The notes under the pieces are model-generated. The model worked only from the letters and a program-made list of their open reading frames with translations. It did not search any database and was not told the DNA's origin. A stretch of 64,000 nt of DNA from Argentina anserina (taxonomy: Eukaryota > Streptophyta > Magnoliopsida > Rosales > Rosaceae): contig NC_065872.1 in assembly GCF_933775445.1 (NCBI RefSeq), forward strand, positions 14,942,001 through 15,006,000, given 5' to 3'. The stretch's first letter is position 1; every line of letters begins with the position of its first letter. This document shows positions 60,472 through 64,000 of the stretch, piece by piece. A program made the translations under genes and the position numbers.

Positions 60472-61165
60472 AAGTGAGTGATAATTGAAGGAAGTGGGTG
60501 ATAAAAGAGGAAATGAGTGATTATGGAAGAAGTGAGTGATCATTGAAGAAGTGAGTGATCATGAAAGGAAGTGGATGATCATGGAGGAAGTGAGTGATCA
60601 TGAAAGGAAGTTGGTGATAAAAGAGGAAGTGGGTGATCATGGAAGAAGTGAGTGATCATGGAAGGAAGTGAATGATCATGTAAGGAAGTATGTGATAAAG
60701 GAGGAAGTGGGTGATGACTAGGTAATAATTGACCTAGAGGTGATGATTACACCCAAAAACAAATCAGATTTTTGCATAAAATATAGGTGTGGATTTTTGG
60801 ACAATGGGGAGCCATGATTTTGTGAGAAAGAGAGAAAAATGGTGTAGTTAAATCTCAACTAAAAAGATGAGATCTAGTTGTGATAGAACAATGTGTTGCT
60901 CCTCCATAAAATTAGCCAAAAAATGCATGACACCACCAAAGGTTGTGGTGGTCCGCCATAATAGTACCGCTAAAACTGGTGGTGCTTGGAAAATTGTCAG
61001 AATTTCATATTTTTCTCTTCTTTTTAAGATATTCTACAAAACATGGAAATGAATTAGTCTAAATTAAATTAAGCACATAGAATAATAAATTCCATGTTTT
61101 AGGGCATTAGAATATCTAAAAATTATGATCCAACAAAAATTCACCCACGCTTAATAGTAGGGAAA

Positions 61166-61302
61166 CTAGATTATGATACCCGCGCGCTGCCGTGGGTTAT
61201 ACTATTTCTTAACAATAATCTATTAGTTTAGGGTCTGATCGTAAGTGAATTAGAATTTTTAGAACTAGTTTAAGTGGAGAGAATAACGAAGAAAACAAGA
61301 TA

Positions 61303-61340
<38 letters not shown>

Positions 61341-61984
61341 AATCGAAGGAGAAGAAGAGAGAATGAAACAACAAAATTTATACCCAGTAGTAATCGAGTG
61401 AATAAGCGAAAAAAAATAGGCGTTGAATCGATAATGTTCATAGCCGTTGAACAATGTATCACCAAATTTAGGGCTTGATTGTAAGCGAATTAGAATTTTA
61501 AAAACTGGTTTAAGTGGAGAAAATAACGAAGAAAACGAGATACAAATAGAAAGAAAACAATCGAAGGATGAGGATATGAGAGAATGAGGTAAAAAATATT
61601 ATACTTAGTGGCAGTCAAGTAAATAAGTGAAAACAATGATGTGTAAGTGAATTAGAGTTTAAAACTGGCTTAATTAGAAAGAATAAAAGAGAAAGTAAGA
61701 TACAGAGAGAGAGAGAGAGAGAGACCAATCGAAGGAGAAGTAGATGAGAAAATGAGGCAAAAAAAACTTATACCCAGTAACAGTGGAGTAAATAAGCAAA
61801 AAAAAAAAGGCGTAAGCCAAACATGCACTATTTATAAGTCAATAAACAATGTATCACAAAATTTAAGGTCTAATTATAAGCGAATTTAAATTTTAAAAAA
61901 AATGGTATAAAGAAATAAAATAACAAATAAATCGAGATAGAGAGAGCAATTAAGAAAGAAAAACAGGAGAAAATATTACAAAAT
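61166..61984 (-). mobile_element. Helitron 3' terminus and interior (non-autonomous)
   Basis: On the minus strand the end is a short hairpin, ACCCACGGCAGCGCGCGGGT (61197-61178), eight bases, then CTAG (61169-61166) followed by T. This matches the Helitron rule of a hairpin near a CTRR end inserted between A and T. The interior has three to four diverged repeats of about 200-230 bp with GTAAGTGAATTAGA, GATACA, (GA)n and CAATCGAAGGA blocks. The other end lies beyond the Copia insertion and was not seen. Confidence 0.6.
61305..61339. repeat. (GA)n microsatellite
   Basis: About 17 GA units; shorter GA runs recur at the equivalent place in later repeat units (61704-61724). Confidence 0.9.
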
Positions 61985-62169
61985 TGATGCAGGATGAAAT
62001 AATTGTGTATTATTGAATGATATGGGGACCTATATATAGGCATTTACAAAACCACAATCCCGTAGGATTCGGAATCCTAATCTATTACGGAGATGCTAAT
62101 CTATCTCCTAACATGAAACCTATTAGGCTAAGACACACACAAGGGTAGAATAGTAATTCTCCCGGAACA
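61985..62169 (-). repeat. 3' LTR of the right-hand Copia element
   Basis: A 185-bp LTR of the same family as 8373-8555, with GGATGAAATAATTG and CCCGGAACA ends. It is preceded on the minus strand by the polypurine CTAGGGGGAG. AAAAT at 61980-61984 may be the target duplication; the partner copy lies outside the window. Confidence 0.9.
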
Positions 62170-62353
62170 CTCCCCCTAGTGTCGCATGCCTAGGTTGCAT
62201 GGCGCACAACGTTGCCTCGGTAAAAACCTTGTTAAGCAAAACAAAAACTTCTTGGGTAAAACAAAAGCTTGATCGAAGGGAAAAAAGCACAATGCACCAA
62301 CTACTTAAAGATCTTAACATGTGATGTAGACTCCCCCTGAAGTCTATCAAACT

Positions 62354-64000
62354 CTAAAGTTCCGATAAACGACGCATGCCAATGCTCTTCACATGTTTCA
62401 CAAAAGTAGATTTAGGCAAAAACTTGGTGAACAAATCTGCAACAATGGATTCTGAACTCACTTGATTGATCTGAACATTCAAGAACTTCTGTTGTTGAAC
62501 GTTGTAGAAGAACTTGGGCGAGATATGCTTGGTGTTGTCTCCCTTGATGAAACCTAACTTTGTCTGCTCTATGCAAGCATCATTATCTTCATAAATGCAC
62601 GTAGGTTGATCAGTTGTAGAGACTAATCCACAAGAATCACGAATATGACGAACGAGTGATCGTAGCCAAACACATTCTTTAACTGCTTCATGGAGAGCGA
62701 TGATCTCCGCGTGATTGAGGAAGTAACAACAAGAGTTTGCTTCGTGGATCTCCAAGATATCGTTGTATTCCCAATGGTAAACACATAACCGGTTTGAGAA
62801 CGAGCCTTGTGAGGGTCAGAGAGGTACCCTGCGTCGGCATAACCAACTAACAAGTTGTTTGGAGTCTTTGCATCGGGGGAAGGAGCTGCACGGGACCGGT
62901 TACTGCTCTCGGCACCGTGCACGGTCTCCACGCCATGGCGGCCGGCGGCGTTGCTGCGGTGTACGGCGGCAAGGCCAGGGTCGGCGACGGCGGTGGTGTA
63001 GGGAGATACCGTGGTGGTGTTCTCTCTACAATAGGGGTAGAACAATCCCATGTCAAGGAAACCTTTCAAGTACCGAAACAAATGCTTGATTCTATTCCAA
63101 TGACGTAGCGTAGGCGCGGAGCTAAATCTAGCTAATAAGTTCACTGCGAAAGATATGTCTGGTTTAGTGCATTGAGCAAGATACAATAGTGCCCTAATTG
63201 CACTATGGTGTGGAACTTCAGGACCAAGAACTTCTTCATCATCCTCTTTAGGACAGAATGGATCCTTCTTGATATCTAGACTTCAGACGACCATGGGAGT
63301 CGACAATGGACTGCATAGATCCATATTGAAACGTCGAAGCATCTTTTGCGCGTAATTCGACTGATGGACTAAGATGTCGTCGGCCCTATGCACAAGCTCA
63401 AGGCCGAGACATAATTTTGTCCTCCCTAGGTCTTTCATCTCAAATTCCGACTTCAATAAGACACGGTCTCTTCAATCTCATCAAGAGTACCAATTATGTT
63501 CATGTCATCAACGTAGACCGCAACGATGACGAATTCAGAATTTGTCTTTCGTATGAACACGCATGGGCATAGTTCATCATTCTTATATCCCCTTCTCACC
63601 AAGTATCTATGCAACCAATTGTACCATATTCTTCCGGATTGCTTTAACCTGTACAATGAACGATGTAATCTGACTGCATGAGCACTCCGTGGTCTAGAGG
63701 CACTTGATGGAGATAAAGGTAGTCCCTCTGGAGCTTTCATGTATATCTTTGCGTCAAGATCCCCATAGAGATAAGCTTTGACCACATCCATAAGCTGCAT
63801 GTTTAATCTTTCGGACACTACCAGACTAATAAGGTAGCGGAAGGTAATGATGTCCATAATAGGAGAATAAGTCTCTTCATAGTCAATACCAGGTCGTTGT
63901 GAGAATCCTTGCGCAACGAGTCTTGCCTTATAACGCACGATCTCGTTCATCTCATTACGCTTACGAACGAAGACCCATTTATGTCCAACTGGTTTGACAT
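62354..64000 (-). pseudogene. Copia pol: reverse transcriptase and RNase H, frame-broken
   Basis: Minus strand from the window edge: GHKWVFVRKRNE and RYKARLVAQGFSQRPGIDYE open the RT domain, followed by LYRLKQSGRIWYN and the catalytic YVDD (near 63515). RYLKGF and LVGYADAGYLSD lead to RNase H (EIIALHEAVKECVWLR, DNDACI), which ends RRLSEL and a stop near 62354. At least three lesions are visible: a one-base loss at about 63453, a stop after TPMVV near 63290 (CGA-to-TGA type), and a frame change near 62720 just before the NHAEIIAL segment. A GC-rich insert of about 50 residues lies between FYPYCRE and LVGYADAGY. Confidence 0.85.

Larger units (their letters stand above)
59690..60720. repeat. 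GAAGTGGGTGATCATG tandem array within the LTR
   Basis: Units of about 20-24 bp, GGAAGTGGGTGATCATGGAA with variants, lie on both sides of the Cassandra element, which inserted into one of them. Confidence 0.8.
58483..61135 (-). repeat. 5' LTR of the Athila-like Gypsy element, split by Cassandra
   Basis: The minus-strand LTR starts TGTTGGATCATAATT (61135) and ends GAGTCGACA (58483), next to the primer site. Without the Cassandra insertion and its duplicated 5 bp it would be about 2.05 kb. The middle (59690-60720) is a degenerate tandem array of GGAAGTGAGTGATCATGGAA-like units. Confidence 0.75.
61985..64000 (-). mobile_element. Copia LTR retrotransposon, 3' part, runs off the window
   Basis: The 3' LTR is followed on the minus strand by RNase H and reverse-transcriptase sequence up to the right edge. 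Same family as the element at 8373-14740 and much better preserved. Confidence 0.9.

Noticed and set aside
61209..61465. Ser/Leu-rich frames
   Set aside because: They are translations of the (GA)n microsatellite.

Overview
The window reads as nuclear DNA of a eudicot plant. The evidence is spliced genes with GT-AG introns and a 5'-UTR intron, very AT-rich intergenic DNA with many (TA)n, (GA)n and (AAT)n microsatellites, and dense nested transposons typical of plants (Copia, Gypsy, Cassandra, CACTA, hAT, Helitron, MITEs). The host proteins and the element mix would suit Rosaceae, but that is an inference I cannot test here.

Ordinary genes are few. (1) 1-516 (-): the 5' end of a pectinesterase/pectinesterase-inhibitor gene, cut by the window edge, very GC-rich at third codon positions. 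(2) 4640-7303 (-): a decayed CC-NBS-LRR resistance gene relic with recognisable P-loop, kinase-2, RNBS-B, GLPI, MHD and LRR segments in several broken frames. (3) 28500-35520 (+): a complete CCCH zinc-finger protein gene of the C3H38 type, three coding exons (950 aa) behind a 2.8-kb 5'-UTR intron. (4) 43504-44370 (+): an intronless HECATE3-like bHLH gene (288 aa). A possible spliced, non-coding leader lies at 46290-46654 with no coding sequence found after it.

Most other DNA is transposon-derived. 7380-14837 is a foldback element split by a Copia element (8373-14740; 183-bp LTRs, AAAAT target duplication). 15985-27205 is a ~45-bp tandem array split by a 10.46-kb composite insertion (16251-26712, ATTAG duplication). 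That insertion holds Gypsy LTR pieces, a hAT element with a second hAT MITE inside it, a 3' Gypsy fragment with a 2.8-kb LTR, a 600-bp inverted repeat and a 460-bp tandem duplication. 27252-28192 is another hAT with a hAT MITE inside. Four related MITE copies lie 2-3.6 kb upstream of the HEC3-like gene.

The right quarter holds a CACTA element (48683 to ~55290, both ORFs degenerate), fused in frame to an Athila/Tat-type Gypsy gag-protease region (to 58265). That Gypsy has a tRNA-Asp-type primer site and an LTR (58483-61135), and the LTR is itself split by a complete Cassandra TRIM carrying 5S-rRNA-like sequence in both LTRs. A Helitron terminus (61166) follows, then a Copia element of the same family as the first, running off the right edge.

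I see no evidence for a wholly new molecular system. The most unusual observations are the precisely dated insertion layers, the in-frame CACTA-Gypsy fusion, the Cassandra-in-Athila nest, a pol III B-box-like duplication inside a hAT element, and internal repeats in the CCCH protein.
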